DNA of 64,000 nt from Crotalaria pallida (GCA_037953625.1 CM075651.1:148816001-148880000), one strand, 5' to 3'; counted from the stretch's first letter, positions 47,711 through 61,254 are shown. Numbers and translations: made by a program. Notes: generated by a model from the letters alone, not told the origin.

Positions 47711-50079
47711 TTAAGTACATATAGATGAATGTTATCAATTATGATAGAGATGATGACTAACATGAAAGAATTAATTAAAATGGGTAACATCTGTGATTGT
47801 TCGTTAAACTCCTCAAGAATTGAGTAATTTGTGTGTATGCCAATTACACTGCAGCGAAATGGTGTAGATAGGGCACAACAGAACAGTAATGAATATGGTT
47901 AGAAGTATGATATTTAGTCTTTACCCGCATTTGTGAATGTATGTCTTGAAACTGCCATTTGTCTATTGAACAGGGTTCCTAGTAAGACAGTGTCAAAGAC
48001 AATTTTGAACTGTGTTTATAGGATACCCAATTTAAGGCACCTGCATGTTTAAGGTTGTCGGCAGAAACAAGGATTGCAATCCGCCAGAAAAGAAATTGGA
48101 TATAAAACATCAGTGAGTATTTCACTGATTATCCATATAAATCAAAAAGTATAGACCTTATTGTTCTAACCATAGCATAAGAACCATTGAAATTGTGAAT
48201 GACAGGTTTACTGAGAATTGTGAAATTAGTGGGAGTATAGTTCCACATAACGTGGAAATTAACAGAGTTAGGGTACAAGTTCCTGTAATTTGTAATTTGT
48301 TCTTCTACCTCAACAATAGTTTCTTTTATTGTTGAATCGTATAACAATAAAGTACGAAATGAATTCACTATTCACAATGGTTTTATTGTAGAAGAACCAT
48401 GAGAAATAGTATTAAAAAAAAAGAAATTGCTATTTCGAATGTTTTAAGTGGTTTATCTACAAGAATATAAATTTGACTTAGTCGTTAATGATAACGACGT
48501 GTTGTTTTACAAGCCGTAAGTTGTGATAATATTGATAAATATTTTAATTGTGAGACCTTGTAGAATTACCTAAAGGTTACACGAGAGTTGGGGGGTAAGT
48601 GAGTCTTTTGGACAAAATATAACTCTCGTGACAAACTTGAACGTTACAAGGCCAAATTTGTTGTCAATGATTTCCCTCGCAAAGTTGGCATTGACCATTA
48701 ATGAGGAATTTTGACCCTGAAAGAATTTATTCAATATTATCATCATGGCATATGTAGTCCGTAATGATTTGGAACTACATTAGAAGAATGTGAAAACAAC
48801 CTTTATGAATTTTAGAGGAGTATGTTTATGTGGATGACCCACTAATGTGGTTTTCAATTGAAAAGAATGAACACATAATGTGAAAATTTGAGGAAATTAA
48901 TATTCAAATTTTAACATACATCCCACCAATAGTATCAAAAAGAAAGTCAATGATATTATTGTTTCTTTTAGATTTAAGGAAACACAATTAACTTGTGTAA
49001 GTATCTGAAGGTCAGTGGGAGTGAGTTTATTATGTTGATTCTGTATGTTATTATATCTTGCTTGCAACTTATTATCTTGGTCTTTTACACTAGACTAAGA
49101 AGTTTTTCTAGTAACTTTGAATGAAAGATATAGGTGAGTCGAGCCATATGATTAGAAAATGAATATTCTAGAATATGTCACATTAATTGTTAGGCTTATC
49201 TTAGAAAGCATATATCATTAAAGTACTAGAATGATTTAGAATGAATAAAATTTACGTTAAGGAAGTATTAACTATACTCATAAAGTCTTGAGGTATTAGC
49301 ATGGAACGAATAAATACATGCTTACTTCTGTAATGAATGATCACATTGAGGTGATCAAAATGTTAAATTTGTAACAAGTTTTGAGGTTACAATTCAAACT
49401 AATTGACTGCAAAATTTTATTTCGGGGCTTAGAACTGTCGACAATGTTGCTTAGCCGCTGAAAACGTATTGTGGTGTTTTGCAGCAATGACAAGTACTAT
49501 AAAGGTGCTAAAAGTATGTGAATGAAGTACTTTGTCTCTAAAGAATGAGATCAGAAACAAAGATTGTCAATAGAGCATGTTAGCACCAATCTTATGATTG
49601 CTAATTCCTTGAAAGAAGGGTTATCGCCTAAACATTTATTGAACATGTTGAAAGTATAGGCATTACTATTATTAAGTAAAATTAAATTTGATGTTGACAT
49701 CCTTATGTATGATGTAATTGACACTCTGAGCTCATTTATGATATGTTTGATATGTTTCTGATTACCTGTTCTCTAGAACGACATGTATTAATGTATTAGA
49801 GTAATGTAAACAGGTAATGTCTTGAAAAAAGACATTATGGATCAGTTATGTATTTCCCAATTATAGATCGTGTTAAGGAAAAAACTATTTTGTGGTACAT
49901 GGAAGGAATTATGTCGAACAACCGCTATGACCTGAATTAGTTCCTATCTTTAACTATGATTAATCGAGTATCTAATTATAGAATGATTTAGCTATATAAA
50001 TGCGCATTAATTGTTTGTTTAATTATTTTGTTTATTAAACCATAATGTTGAATTTTGTCACATGAGCCAAGTGGGAGAA

Positions 50080-50525
50080 TGTAAGATTTTATATCTTAGT
50101 ATGTCTCATGTATGCATGTGACATATATTGAATTGTGTTTAGTAAATAATTAATTAAATCTTAATGGGCTAAATCATATTTAGATAATAAGGGGATTGTT
50201 TCTAAGGCTCATTAGCTTGATGGAAGCCAATGGATAAAAGATAAGGGTTTTACCTATTTATGAGAAACAGGTCATGTTCCTGGCTATAACGTATTCTCTC
50301 TTTTACCATCACATAACGACACAGAAAGAATAGTAGAGACGGCAAAGGAATAGAAACCTTGTTTCCTGGCTTTTGGTCAAAGAACGTTGGAGAACTCTCT
50401 CAAGTATAGCAATGGATAGAGGTCAGTAATTATATTCTCTTATCATCTCTATAACGTGAAAGTCATGTAATTTCAAGATCCCTATTGTTGTAGTTGTAAC
50501 GAATAAATTAAAACTACAACTTATA
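50080..50525 (+). repeat. 3' LTR
   Basis: 446 bp, preceded by the purine tract and followed by the TTACT duplication. Confidence 0.95.
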
Positions 50526-50530
50526 TTACT

Positions 50531-51528
50531 TCCTTTTTATTTGTTACTATGGCATATATGCAATCTCATAAGCAATTAAAAAGAAACAGGGAGATTTCTG
50601 GAAACAATAAAACGGGAGAAAGTTTCTTGGGGCATTGAGAAAAATGATTAACACTATTTTTTTTTTTATAAGTAAAGTTTTTGACAAAATAGGAAAAAGA
50701 GAAATTACAATATTCACAAATAAAACATCATTAATATACGTCACGAGGTTGTGACTTTCGAGTTTTGACACCCTAGAATGACTAGCTTTGCCCACGGAGG
50801 AAAAGGATGTTGGAAATATTTCAAATAATCACTAACAAATTAATATTTGATGATAAATAAATTAATAAAGATTTATCCTAATAAAATTTGAGTGATGCAT
50901 GTACTCAGTTCGTTATTCGTTTAAGAATATTTAAATGTTACAAGTGAAACAACTAGGTGTAGTACATTTTTTATGGGCAAATAACTCTAAGATATAATGG
51001 TCATTTTTCTAAAAATTATAGCCTTTTAATTTTCATTCTCCAAAAAAATAATTCAAATAAATTGTTCTTGTGATCTCATTAATTCATATGCAATATTAGT
51101 AAAGTTGCGTTAGCATCTATTGTTGGAGTAATGGTTAGTCCACATTGTTTATTCTTAGTTAATTTTTAGTCTATATATATTGGCATTTCCTTTTTATAAG
51201 CAAATTCGAATAACAGTGTTGGGTCTACGGGTTCTCATTTTTGAAAGGCCAAACTTCCTTTTTTTTTTTTTTTTGAAAGATCCTCTACTGCATAGATATA
51301 CATTGAATTACACGGTTTTCATTCTGGTCTTAGTCTTAGGCTCTTAGCTTGTTGAAGCAAATCTAATAGAGCATCATGCACTATCTTGTGGTGCTGAAAA
51401 TATTACGATGTTGATGATGAAGAACACAAATGAAGGTAGATATGAAGCACAACCAACTCCTCAACATAAATTAAAAAAAAAAAAAAAACCATTTTGACTC
51501 ACTTCGATTTAAGTGTATCTTATAAATA
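50531..51528. other. AT-rich spacer, no gene seen
   Basis: No conserved coding sequence; an A/T homopolymer near 51261 and 51475. Confidence 0.4.
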
Positions 51529-51823
51529 CTCCCCCGTTTCACTTTAAGTGTCTTTTTAACATCAAAATTTTGTTTCAAAATAAGTGTCTTTCTACCAAAT
51601 CTAGGCAATATTTAATACTTTTTTTCCTTATTTACCCTTACATTTAATGTTGTTTTAGTTTTGAAATTTGTAATACTAGTAATGATGCATTGACAAAATA
51701 AAAATATTAAATAGGGGTATTTTTGATAAAATACACATAAAACTTACAATAATCATCATAATCAACACTTTCTTAATCTATGTGCAAAAGTCCAAAAGGA
51801 CACTTAAAGTGAAACGGAAGGAG
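51529..51823. mobile_element. Stowaway MITE
   Basis: CTCCCCCGTTTCACTTTAAG and CTTAAAGTGAAACGGAAGGAG are inverted ends flanked by TA. Confidence 0.9.
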
Positions 51824-52220
51824 TACTAAAAAGGAAGGTTAGACTGAAACAATAATTAATTATCCATCTTAATCGCTTCGAAGATATCCCCTAATCCAAA
51901 TTCAAGACAGTATGACCTTTGTGACTGTGATTCAATGAAGAGGAAGGGCATTGGTTGGCAAGTACGATAGCATTTATTGCGAGGCTTGCATGGCCGGAAA
52001 TGCATCTCCCAGTCACAGCCACTCTCCGCATCTCACATTCTAACGTACCTGAAATTCTTAGAAGTGTTTTCTTATAATATCTTCAACCCAATATACAGTA
52101 TACTACTCCGAGGAGTAAAAGAGTGTCATTGTTTTCAGGTTTTATTTAGAAAAGTTGTAACGTTGTTCTCACCTACCGAAAATCTTTAATTCTTGCTTGT
52201 AGTTTTTTCCTGCATACATA

Positions 52221-52547
52221 CTCCCTCCCTCCATCCCTAATTATAAGGTCCTCTTGATATTTTTATTTTGTCCATATTTATAAGGTCATTTACCAATTTT
52301 CCTCTTGACACTTTTATTTTGTCCCTATTTATAAGGTCATTTACCAATTTTCAATGAGCATTAATTATTTTTTCTACAAACACCCCTATTTATTTAACAC
52401 TTTTTAGATTCCCAATAATATTAATAGGGGTAATTTTGAAAATACATATCAAAAGTTCACATTTCCAATACAATTAACTAAATTATTCCACTTTCTTAAT
52501 GGATGTAAAATCTCCCAAGATGGCCTTATAATTAGGGACGGAGGTAG
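52221..52547. mobile_element. Stowaway MITE with internal duplication
   Basis: Left CTCCCTCCCTCCATCCCTAA and right TTAGGGACGGAGGTAG, flanked by TA. The piece TTATAAGGTCATTTACCAAT is present twice (52280 and 52332). Confidence 0.87.
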
Positions 52548-54440
52548 TACATCACAAGAGGATTTTCTACTAAAATACTTTAGTTGTATGATATTAATTG
52601 TTTTGCTAACTTTTGTACCCAAAATTATAAAGATTTGGCAAAATTCATATTTTGGTCCTCTAAATTATTTTTCGTTTTTCAGTTTTGTGTATTAACTTTT
52701 TTTTCTTTCAATTGCATCCTAAAAGTAGTTTTTTGCTTCAAATGGATCCTAAAATCCATTTTTCCATGGTAAATTTCTTTAAAAAATGATGAATGTGTTT
52801 TGTAGATCTTTTCATTCTGAATTTTGGTTGAGAATTGAGAGAGTTATGAAAAAGAGAAGTTTTTGGACGAAATTGAAAAAAGAAAAATTAAAGGACAAAA
52901 TTGAAAAACGAAATAACTTAGAAGACCAAAGCCACAAAATTTTATGCCACTCACCACTTTATCGAAAGGTGAAATTATTAGTTGATCATGAATAAATGGT
53001 TTAGGATCTATCTCAATTAACCATTTAAAATTTATTTTTAAAAAATACATTAAATAAATAATAGATAATAATAATGTACTAATACCTTTAATCCTGGACC
53101 ACTTAATAATTTCTTCATCTAAAAAGTGGTTTGCTGCACAAGAAGACATTAAGAGAGGAAAAGGGTCATACACTCATTGAGAACACATTAGCAAAATTGA
53201 CTAATAAGGTGTTTGGAAAAAGGGTGGACTACCATAAACGCAGAAGCATGTGAGGGATAGCTTCCCACAAATGCGCGTTTGCCTCCAACACCGCTTAACC
53301 AAAGGCACACTAAGTGATTCTCTTTCTTTACGGTTTCTTCTTGAAGTCATTTGGTTATATACCATGCTATATGGGGCGGCCACAGGTGTCGTCCTTTTAG
53401 CCCTTTTTCTAATACAAATGGAGTTTTTATTTTGTCATCCTAATGTCTATGGATGCCACCCCAATTATTAAAATAATACCTATTATGTCCCTTTAAAAAA
53501 AACAAGTTTTTATACGGGTCGTAAGGGGGTATTACGACCAGAAGGTCGTAATACCCTTTTACGACTAATCCAAAATTGAAAGTCGTGAATGGGTGCTACG
53601 ACTAAAATGTCGTAATACCATATATTTGATATAAAGAGTTTTTTGCTGTTTTGTTTTTGCTGTATTATGTGTTCTAGTCGACCTGAAAAACCCAGTTATT
53701 CAAACAAAATATATGCAGATTTTGTTCAAGTTAGTTATTCTTGGTATAATTAAATTATTGGTTGTGACTTGTGAGTCTATATGTTAAGTGACTGAACTTT
53801 GTGAATTTCTTGCAGGCATGAAAAATATTTGACCCAGTACAGAGCAGTGTTTTGTTATAAACTGCAAGATTGAAAAGGACCAAGTTTTGACGCAAAATAA
53901 TTCAAGATCGAGAAAAAGGGGTAGAGGGGGCGAACGATTTGATGAGAGCGAAGCAAATTCAAGTAATATTGAAACATTCAAGCAAGTCTGCTGCTCTGCT
54001 TGCTTAACAGAGGTAGGTGTCATTGATGAAGATGAATCATATATGGTCGTTTGATGGTGTTACGACATTTGTATATATTTTGATACACACATTCTGTCAT
54101 CCGTCAAGGTTACTAGCGTGATGTTAAAGTTGCACTATGATTTCAAGGAAGAATCGCGGTTCAATTCATGAAAAGAGCACTAGTAAAATGGTTAACTCGA
54201 CTACACTTGGGATTAGTTTGATCATGATGACAAACTTGCCTCACCCGCATTGATGAACAAAAGTTACTTATATTTTTATTAGTTTAATGAATGTACATTG
54301 ACATCGGTTTATTATTCATTTTTCATGTATTTTATTTTTAATTAAGATTCAATAATCAATAATACTTGAATAATGGATAATGTAGTGACAATGCAAAAAC
54401 CCTTTGATTGCGCCACCCATTTTGTCATTTTTATTTGTTA
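52548..54440. other. Spacer with a GTCGTA-rich patch
   Basis: No gene recognised. 53510-53625 contains repeated GTCGTA/TACGAC words and a perfect 13-bp hairpin at 53527-53556. Confidence 0.45.
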
Positions 54441-54715
54441 CTCCCTCCGATCTTACATGTAAGCATGTTCAAAGACTTTTTTTGTTCTTAATATAAATCT
54501 CATTTTCAATTTTTTTTTGGCTTTAATTACTTTTTTTTCCCAAACACCATTTTTTACTAAACACATTTTAGAGTCCTAATAATAATTACTTATATAAGTA
54601 GTTTTGAAAAAATATACCAAATGTTTACATTTTCAATAGCACTAATAATACTAACTAATTTTCTTCAAAATTAAATTTTTTAGTCAAATGGACTTACATA
54701 TAAAACTGGAAAAAG
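54441..54715. mobile_element. Stowaway-like MITE
   Basis: TA/CTCCCTCCGATCTTACATGT at the left and ACATATAAAACTGGAAAAAG/TA at the right. Confidence 0.75.
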
Positions 54716-54767
54716 TATTATATTACTCTATATATGCAATCTCACTTTCTAGCAAGGAAAAACAGTG

Positions 54768-55205
54768 TGGGTGCTTACAAGGCTTAGTCATTTCTTATCC
54801 TATAACCCAATTTTTGGAGGTTGAGTTAGGTTGAGTTTGTATAATTTTATGTTAATACCAAAGCCTAAACCTTCATATGTTGGGCAACTTGTAAATGTTT
54901 AGTCCCGCAATTTTCATCCTTCATATGTCTTATCTATAGGGTGTAAGGGGGCAGGGTTTGTTAAGATAATCTCACGTTAGATGTGAATATGGTCAAATCG
55001 ATGTTTATAAGGCTTAGACATCTTTTACCTTATTAGTTAATTTTTCGAATTGAGTTAGGTCCGATTTATATAATTCTAAAAATAATATCGTTGGAATACT
55101 TGAAATGTTTCAACTCAAGAAGTGCTTAATCTCATGTTGAGGACTCCCCCTTAAAAAATGTGATAATTGTTAGGAATCAAGTGAGAGAAGTCCCACATCG
55201 AAAAT
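54768..55205 (+). mobile_element. TRIM-like LTR remnants
   Basis: Two related segments, TTACAAGGCTTAGTCATTTC...GTTGAGTTAGGTTGAG (54775-54837) and TTATAAGGCTTAGACATCTT...ATTGAGTTAGGTCCGA (55003-55070), plus TGTTAGGAATCAAG..AGTCCCACATCG at about 55168, a typical start of such LTRs. Confidence 0.5.
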
Positions 55206-56935
55206 GAAACAAAGTGAAAAATATACAAGTGGATGGACTCATAAAGAAGACTATAATGTTCTAAAGGTTTTTTTGGTTAAAATCGATATGATATTCGATT
55301 CTCTTATAGAAAAGAGGCAATGCAATTAAAATCAGGTGTAAGCAAGTTAAATCCTACATCAAGAAGGAATGGATAAAATAAGAAACATATAAATTAAATG
55401 GATTGAGCAATGTACATCCACACAATTCGTGATGGAAACAAAAAATGTGTGATAACCACTTTGAAATCTAGGAAATGTTGATGTTGGCATACCACCCAAT
55501 TATAAAGACTACTCTTTGCCACAAATGCAGAAGATATTATTCATACAAGTTGAAACATAGAAGATAAGGTGCGTTGAGAAGTGCGGTTTCAAAAAGAAGG
55601 AGAAAATGACAAAAACTTGGCCTTGAGTCAGTGGTAAGTCAGTGTACCACTCTAAGGTCTAAGCTGCAAATAACATGGCCCCTGTACCATAAGTCTATAT
55701 CCATATCATGTTGTAGAAAAATGTACACAGAAAAATTAGAGATATTTGCAAGAAATATATATATATATAAGCTCCAATATATGGCAAAAATTTTGAATTT
55801 TTTTGTTCAAAATACTTGTCTGAGATGGTGTTTGATGGTACATAAGGGTCGTAGTACGTATGAGGTGGAGAGGGCAAGTGGTAATGAAGGCACTGCTTCA
55901 ATTTTGTTGCCATCTGAGAAGTAGACAGGTAATAATTTGTGAAGTTCAAGACAGGCCCCCCCTAATACTGTTTCTCAATAGATACTTCTCTACTAGTACC
56001 AATTATTCTCATCATTCTTTACTTCCTTTTCTGTGCATCTCCCTCTGTATGTGCTTGTGTGTGTGTGTGTGTGAATTTGTCTGTGTCTGATTGTTTTCAA
56101 CCCTTTTTCCTTTCTTTACTGACCGTACAGACACTATTGTGTCCATGTCTTTATATCCATTTTCATTGCCATTGTCAGACCCTTGCTTGTTGTCCACTAT
56201 ATATATATTGTGGTTGTGCCATGAATAGCAAAAAATTACAATTATAAGAACATGTTTCATTTTTAGTAAATATTCACATACAATATCATTTCTTTTGCTT
56301 TATTATTATAAAAGAAAATAAGTATGTAAGAAAGATGGGGAAGCTTGGGAGGTTAACTTCCAATTTTAGGCTGCAAAGCTTTTATGCCTTTTTGCGGAAG
56401 GGAACATCATCATATATAGTTAAGTTGAATTCTTTCTTTTTAACCAAAGAGAAAAAAAGCTTCTAATTGTGGCTATGCAAGAAATACATCACACAACATG
56501 AGAGGTAATAGAAGGGCAAGCAACAGGCATATATAAAATGAAATAAAACTTCAATGATTAAATAATGGAAAATGTGTCTATGTATAGTGACATGTGTATA
56601 TGGATAATTATACTCTTCAGTTCATAGTTATCAAGTGATGCATAATTAAGGTCATGGTTCATTTTTTTAATTATTATTATTACAAGACCTTCTTAAAGAT
56701 AAACCTGATACACGATACATGGAATAAAGAACTAGGTACATAACATGTAACTGTTATACCCTTGGTTTTAAAATTCCCCTATCTCCTCCCTCTTTCTATT
56801 TAGAAGAATTAAAGGAGCACTCTGTTCTCAACCTTAGAAAGAGAGAGATAATCAAGGTGAAAAAAAAGGAGGGGGTGTTTACTCTACATTACAATCCAGT
56901 AAATGAAGGTAACAAATATGAGAGCAAAGAAAAAA
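55206..56935. other. Spacer; downstream flank of the MATE gene
   Basis: No gene seen. A (GT)n run lies at 56055-56073. The part near 56935 would hold the MATE 3' untranslated region (minus strand). Confidence 0.4.
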
Positions 56936-58816
56936 CTAATTTACAGTCTCTTTGCAAGTGGAAATGATAAGTGGATCTTCTTCAAGTGAAGATGTCTTAG
57001 CAAGCTCATCATCAACAATAACTATCTCCTCAAGACAAGCATGATCATTCTTGTTCTTGTTAGCCTCTGACTTTGTGAATGCAAGTAATGTAGAATTAGC
57101 AGCAGCACAAGTGGTAGCAGTAGTACTTATAGTTGAAGTTTTTGTGATCTCTTTGGCTCTTTCAATTTGCACATTCCAGTCTGTTCTGGAGAGAACAAAC
57201 AACATGAGCCCTGCACATGAGGCTTGAGCTGCAAGCAACCCAAGCCAGAGCCCTGCAAACCCCATTTTGGCCACAAACCCAAGAAGAATAGCCACTGGCA
57301 TACCTACCAAATAAAATGAACCCAAATTAATGTTTGCTCCAATGATAGGTCTTGCACTTCCCCTCAAAACTCCACAACCTGTGGTTTGTGGACAATTCCC
57401 AATCTCACAAAGCCCAACAATAGGTAACACAAAGGAAGTGAGTTCTAGAATGTCATGGTCATTGGTGAATAATCTTCCCCATTGGTGCCTCATCAAGGTG
57501 GTAAAAAGCATAGCACCAAGGCCTAATGCAATTGCACAAAAGAGTGACACTATCATTGAAATTCTTGCTTTGCCAGGTCTATTTGCACCTAACTCATTCC
57601 CAACTCTTGTGGACACACCAAGGCTAAGTGATGATGGGAACACATAGACTAATGAAGTGGTTTGGATAAGGATTCCCATTGAGGCAATGGTAGCTTTTGG
57701 ATTCACTAGAAGGCCACATAGCATTATCATGAACTCATACCACCACCACTCAAGGCAAACTGAAACACAAGTTGGAATAGCAAGTGCAAGCAATGAGGAC
57801 CACCCTTTGATGCAATCCATGCTTGGTGAAACCCATGAATCCTTGTATACACCAAAAAAGTACACAAAAGAGCATAGGAAGAGAATAAGGTTGAGGTTAG
57901 TCAAAACCATTGCTATAGCTACTCCACCAATACCCATCTTTAGATGAACCACTAGAAGGAAATTGAGAGGGACATGTAACAAAACAGATAAGGCTGAACA
58001 ATATGTTAAAGGCAATGTGATGCCTTGAGTCCTTAAATAAATTCTAAGAGGGTGAAGAAGTGAGAGTAAGAAAAGGTCTGGTATAGAGAAAAAAATGAAA
58101 GTTTGTGCCATAGAAGATATTTCTTGGTCTTGACCAAGCCACAAGAGGATTGTCTTCATGTTAAGCCACATGAAGGAGATAGGGATGGAAGTAGATAAGA
58201 GTAAGAGTATAGTTCTTTGAAGTGTTAAGCCAAGTAGCTTCCATTGTTTTGCTCCATAAGCTTGTCCACAAATAGGTTCCATCCCCATGGCTAAGCCAGA
58301 GATCACAGAGTAGCCAGTGATGTTTGCAAAACCAATGGAAAGAGAGCCTCCTGCTAGTTCCATCTCACCAAGATAGCCAAGGAAAATCATTGAGATCATA
58401 GCTCTTGAATATAGAAGTAAACCAGTGATGGCTGTTGGACCTGATATCTTCCCTATGGCTTTGATTTCTTCTAAGGCCTAAATGCATTAAAAAAAAAACA
58501 AGAAGATAAGACACAATTATTTAATAATAATATATCTATAAGAAGGTATGTTAATTATAAACTTATATTTTGTTTTCATGATGTCACTATAGATAGTTTG
58601 TAACTAACTAGTAAATATATAGTATATAGTTACTTTGGTTGTTGTGTTTTGTTGAATTATTTAATTAATTAAACATTTAATTGATTGTGTTTTGTGCTTT
58701 TGTTGCATTACCTCAGTAGGAGTAGGCCATCGGTGAAGTTCATCTTGAAGTACTTTGGGGTGAGTTTTTGTGAGACATAGAAATGGGGATGATGAAGATA
58801 GTTTGGGAATACACAT
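56936..58816 (-). CDS. MATE efflux carrier, DETOXIFICATION 48/49-like
   Basis: Exon 1 58816-58712 (35 codons, donor GAG/GTAATG) and exon 2 58477-56936 (acceptor ATTTAG) join in phase 0 to give 548 residues. The protein is a multidrug and toxic compound extrusion transporter, expected to have 12 membrane helices and to export organic substrates against a proton gradient. Recognisable MATE blocks include KISGPTAITGLLLYSRAMIS, LAGGSLSIGFANITGYS, MGMEPICGQAYGAKQWKLLG, LRTQGITLPLTYC, VCLEWWWYEFMIMLCGLL, SLGVSTRVGNELGAN and LPIVGLCEIGNCPQTTGCGVLRG. The hydrophilic C-terminus (from about residue 480) is Thr/Ser/Ala-rich and variable. The sequence resembles the Arabidopsis DTX48/49 branch, some members of which affect organ growth and iron or hormone balance and sit on late endosomal or Golgi membranes; substrate and location here are inferred. 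Confidence 0.95.
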
Positions 58817-58887
58817 GACTAGCTAGCTATAAAATTCTAGCTGCAAATATGAATCAGGATGTAAAGAAATTAAAAGTTGAAGTAGAG

Positions 58888-58898
58888 ATTATATATGT
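58888..58898 (-). promoter_or_regulatory. Possible TATA box of the MATE gene
   Basis: Minus strand reads ACATATATAATC about 75 bases before the ATG. Distance and composition fit, but start-site data are absent. Confidence 0.35.
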
Positions 58899-59189
58899 AA
58901 TGTAATGTAAATATGTAAGGTAGGATAATATAAGAGTTTCAGTGAGTGCTTGGTTTGAGGGGAGAGGATGAGAGGGGAGGGAATGGGTTTTTATGCATGA
59001 AATGAAATGCTCGGGCCCCTGTTGGAACTTGGAACGTGTCTCAAATTGAAGGAAATGCTAAAATTTGTTAAAAAATAAAAATAAAGAAAAGAAAACCGGA
59101 AAGGAAAGATTAAACTTGAAGGAAAGAAATGCTTATGATGTTGGGATAAGCGATCATATTCACTTTCCCACTCCATTTTATTTCAAATA

Positions 59190-59589
59190 CTCTCTTCCTC
59201 CCTAATTACAATATCCTTTTGAAAAAAAATTTGGTCATAAATATAAGACTTTCTTATTTTTTTTTTCCAAAATTACTTTTATATCTAATTATTGTGGTCT
59301 AAGTTTTTGTGAGAAGAAATAAATAAAATTGTATTGGAATATGAAATGAAACTTGTTTAATGAAAAGTTGTAAATGATTTAGAAATTGATTCACTGCATT
59401 AAATATAGATGATACAGTATCTAGGAATTAAATTAATTATTGAAAAATGAAAAAAATTATATTACAGTAAGTTCTAATAATTGGTAGAGGGGTATTTTTG
59501 GAAGAACATATCAATTTTAATATAGAATTCAACAACATTGGTAGACATAAAAATGCCCAAAAATACATTATAATTAGGGACGGAGGGAG
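59190..59589. mobile_element. Stowaway-like MITE, 400 bp, upstream of the MATE gene
   Basis: CTCTCTTCCTCCCTAATTA and TAATTAGGGACGGAGGGAG are inverted ends flanked by TA. It is longer than usual for this group. Confidence 0.85.
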
Positions 59590-60669
59590 TATGGTATTTT
59601 AACATCTAAGAGTTGATATTTAGACTAATTAATAACTTTTATTTTGAGTAAAATAATAAGGGGCTTACTTTTTCTTTCTTTGTGGGGTTTTATACTTTAC
59701 TCAAAATGAAAATTGTTAACTTAAATGTCAATTCCTAAATATTCGAATAAAATATTTGATTTTATTTATACAATTATGGAGGAGGTTTGTACACCGATAT
59801 TTTGACATTGTATGTCACATAATACACTTTTTTTTCTTTCTAAAATAAATGAGAAAAAACATTAGAACCGATATTTTGTTGAGAAAAAAAAACATCTTGT
59901 GGCAAAGCATGTATATATATCCTTACTTTACATCAATCAAGCTAATAAAATAATTTCAAATTATTATATTAAAATAAATGAAGATATTCGGATATTGATC
60001 AAAAGAGGACGAAGTTGAATTCATAAAAACTTACCACATGAGTAGTGATCATTTATGGGTGATGGTTTGATGTTATTTTTCAGTCCAGTTTCAATACTCT
60101 CTTTTTTAGTTTTTATAATATTATTGATTTAATAATGAAAAAGTTTGATGATTAAGATTAAAAATTGAAACAATGATAGATTATAATATTGTTTTTAAGG
60201 TAAGTGGAAGATAACATCTGTTATCATTCTTAGGAAGATTATTAAGATAAAAAATATCACCATATTGATGAAATGACCATCATCATTCATCAATAAACAT
60301 GGATATAACAACAACAATGAGATAAGATTTATGATATCGGACTACAGTAATTGAAGTAGATAAAAATTTGAGATTTGAAACAATAATATTAAAAGATATT
60401 CATGAATAAAAATTTAAAAAAAAAGGATAAATATTATTTGAGAATGCAGCATCAAAGAATTATGCCATAATCTATATAGGAGAGTTAATTATTTATGACT
60501 TTTAAACAATGACAATGGTTTCCACTAGCAAGCTTATTAACGGAAGTGGATAATCTTTTCAAACACCATGTTTTGGGTCGGAAAATAAAGAATTTTATCC
60601 TGGAATTGATAATGACTAGCGGAAGTGGTAGAAAAGTCAATTCCTTGCATATGAGAAATCATTTTAGTT
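59590..60669. other. AT-rich spacer, no gene seen
   Basis: No conserved coding sequence or repeat boundary recognised. Confidence 0.4.
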
Positions 60670-60692
60670 ATATTATTATTATTATTATTATT

Positions 60693-60834
60693 TTCGGTAC
60701 TTTTTAGCCAGTACCATAGTGTTCTCAAGAGTATTTTTAGTATCATGGAATCTTTGAGATTAATTCTGTATGAGGTCGCATTCATATGTTTCTCCCAACG
60801 GGTTGTGTTAATCGAGAATCGGACCTGAGACTTC

Positions 60835-60837
<3 letters not shown>
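60693..60837 (-). mobile_element. Partial SINE family 2 copy between ATT microsatellites
   Basis: Shares TGAGGTCGCATTCATATGTT and AATCGGACCTGAGACTTCTT with 42535-42771. (ATT)n runs flank it on both sides (60671-60693 and 60836-60865). Confidence 0.65.
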
Positions 60838-60866
<29 letters not shown>

Positions 60867-61095
60867 GCAAGTGCTCCAATAGAAAAGGTACTATTACTGA
60901 TTAAAGATTTAAAAAAAATGTAAGTTTATATTTTTTTTTAAAGGGAATGCAAACTTAAATTAAAAATGTTTATTTAATTTATCAAAAGTTATTTTTCATT
61001 ACAAATTTGCTCATTTTGTCATTCTTTAACCAACATAGATTTCTAATACATAGAACATAGTAATGAAATTTTATGTGGAAGTGATATTTTTTTTA

Positions 61096-61250
61096 GGCTT
61101 ATTTATGGTTTTGGTCTCTAAAAGTTCAACGTGTTTTGGTTTTAGTCCTATAAGTTATTTTGATCGGGACTAGTCCTTAATTTTTCAAACATTTTGGTTT
61201 TGATTCCCTCTATTACAAAAAATCAGTTATTTTAACATGTCATATATTAT
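61096..61250. mobile_element. Single arm of a MULE fold-back family
   Basis: GGCTTATTTATGGTTTTGGT and GTGTTTTGGTTTTAGTCC match the ends of the element at 61834-62323; no partner arm was found nearby. Confidence 0.6.
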
Positions 61251-61254
61251 GAGG

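Larger units (their letters stand above)
44384..50525 (+). mobile_element. Ty1/copia LTR retrotransposon, complete ends, decayed coding region
   Basis: Two 446-bp LTRs (44384-44829 and 50080-50525) start TGTAAGA and end CTTATA. The 5-bp duplication TTACT lies at 44379-44383 and 50526-50530. The primer site TGGTATCAGAGC (44832-44843) matches initiator methionine tRNA, and a purine tract CAAGTGGGAGAA precedes the 3' LTR. I count nine differences between the LTRs. The interior is full of stops and frame changes; only a GAG-pre-integrase/integrase piece is easily recognised. Confidence 0.95.

Noticed and set aside
44384..50525. Gypsy-type element
   Set aside because: The tRNA-Met primer site is shared, but the recognisable GAG-pre-integrase block before integrase is copia-type.
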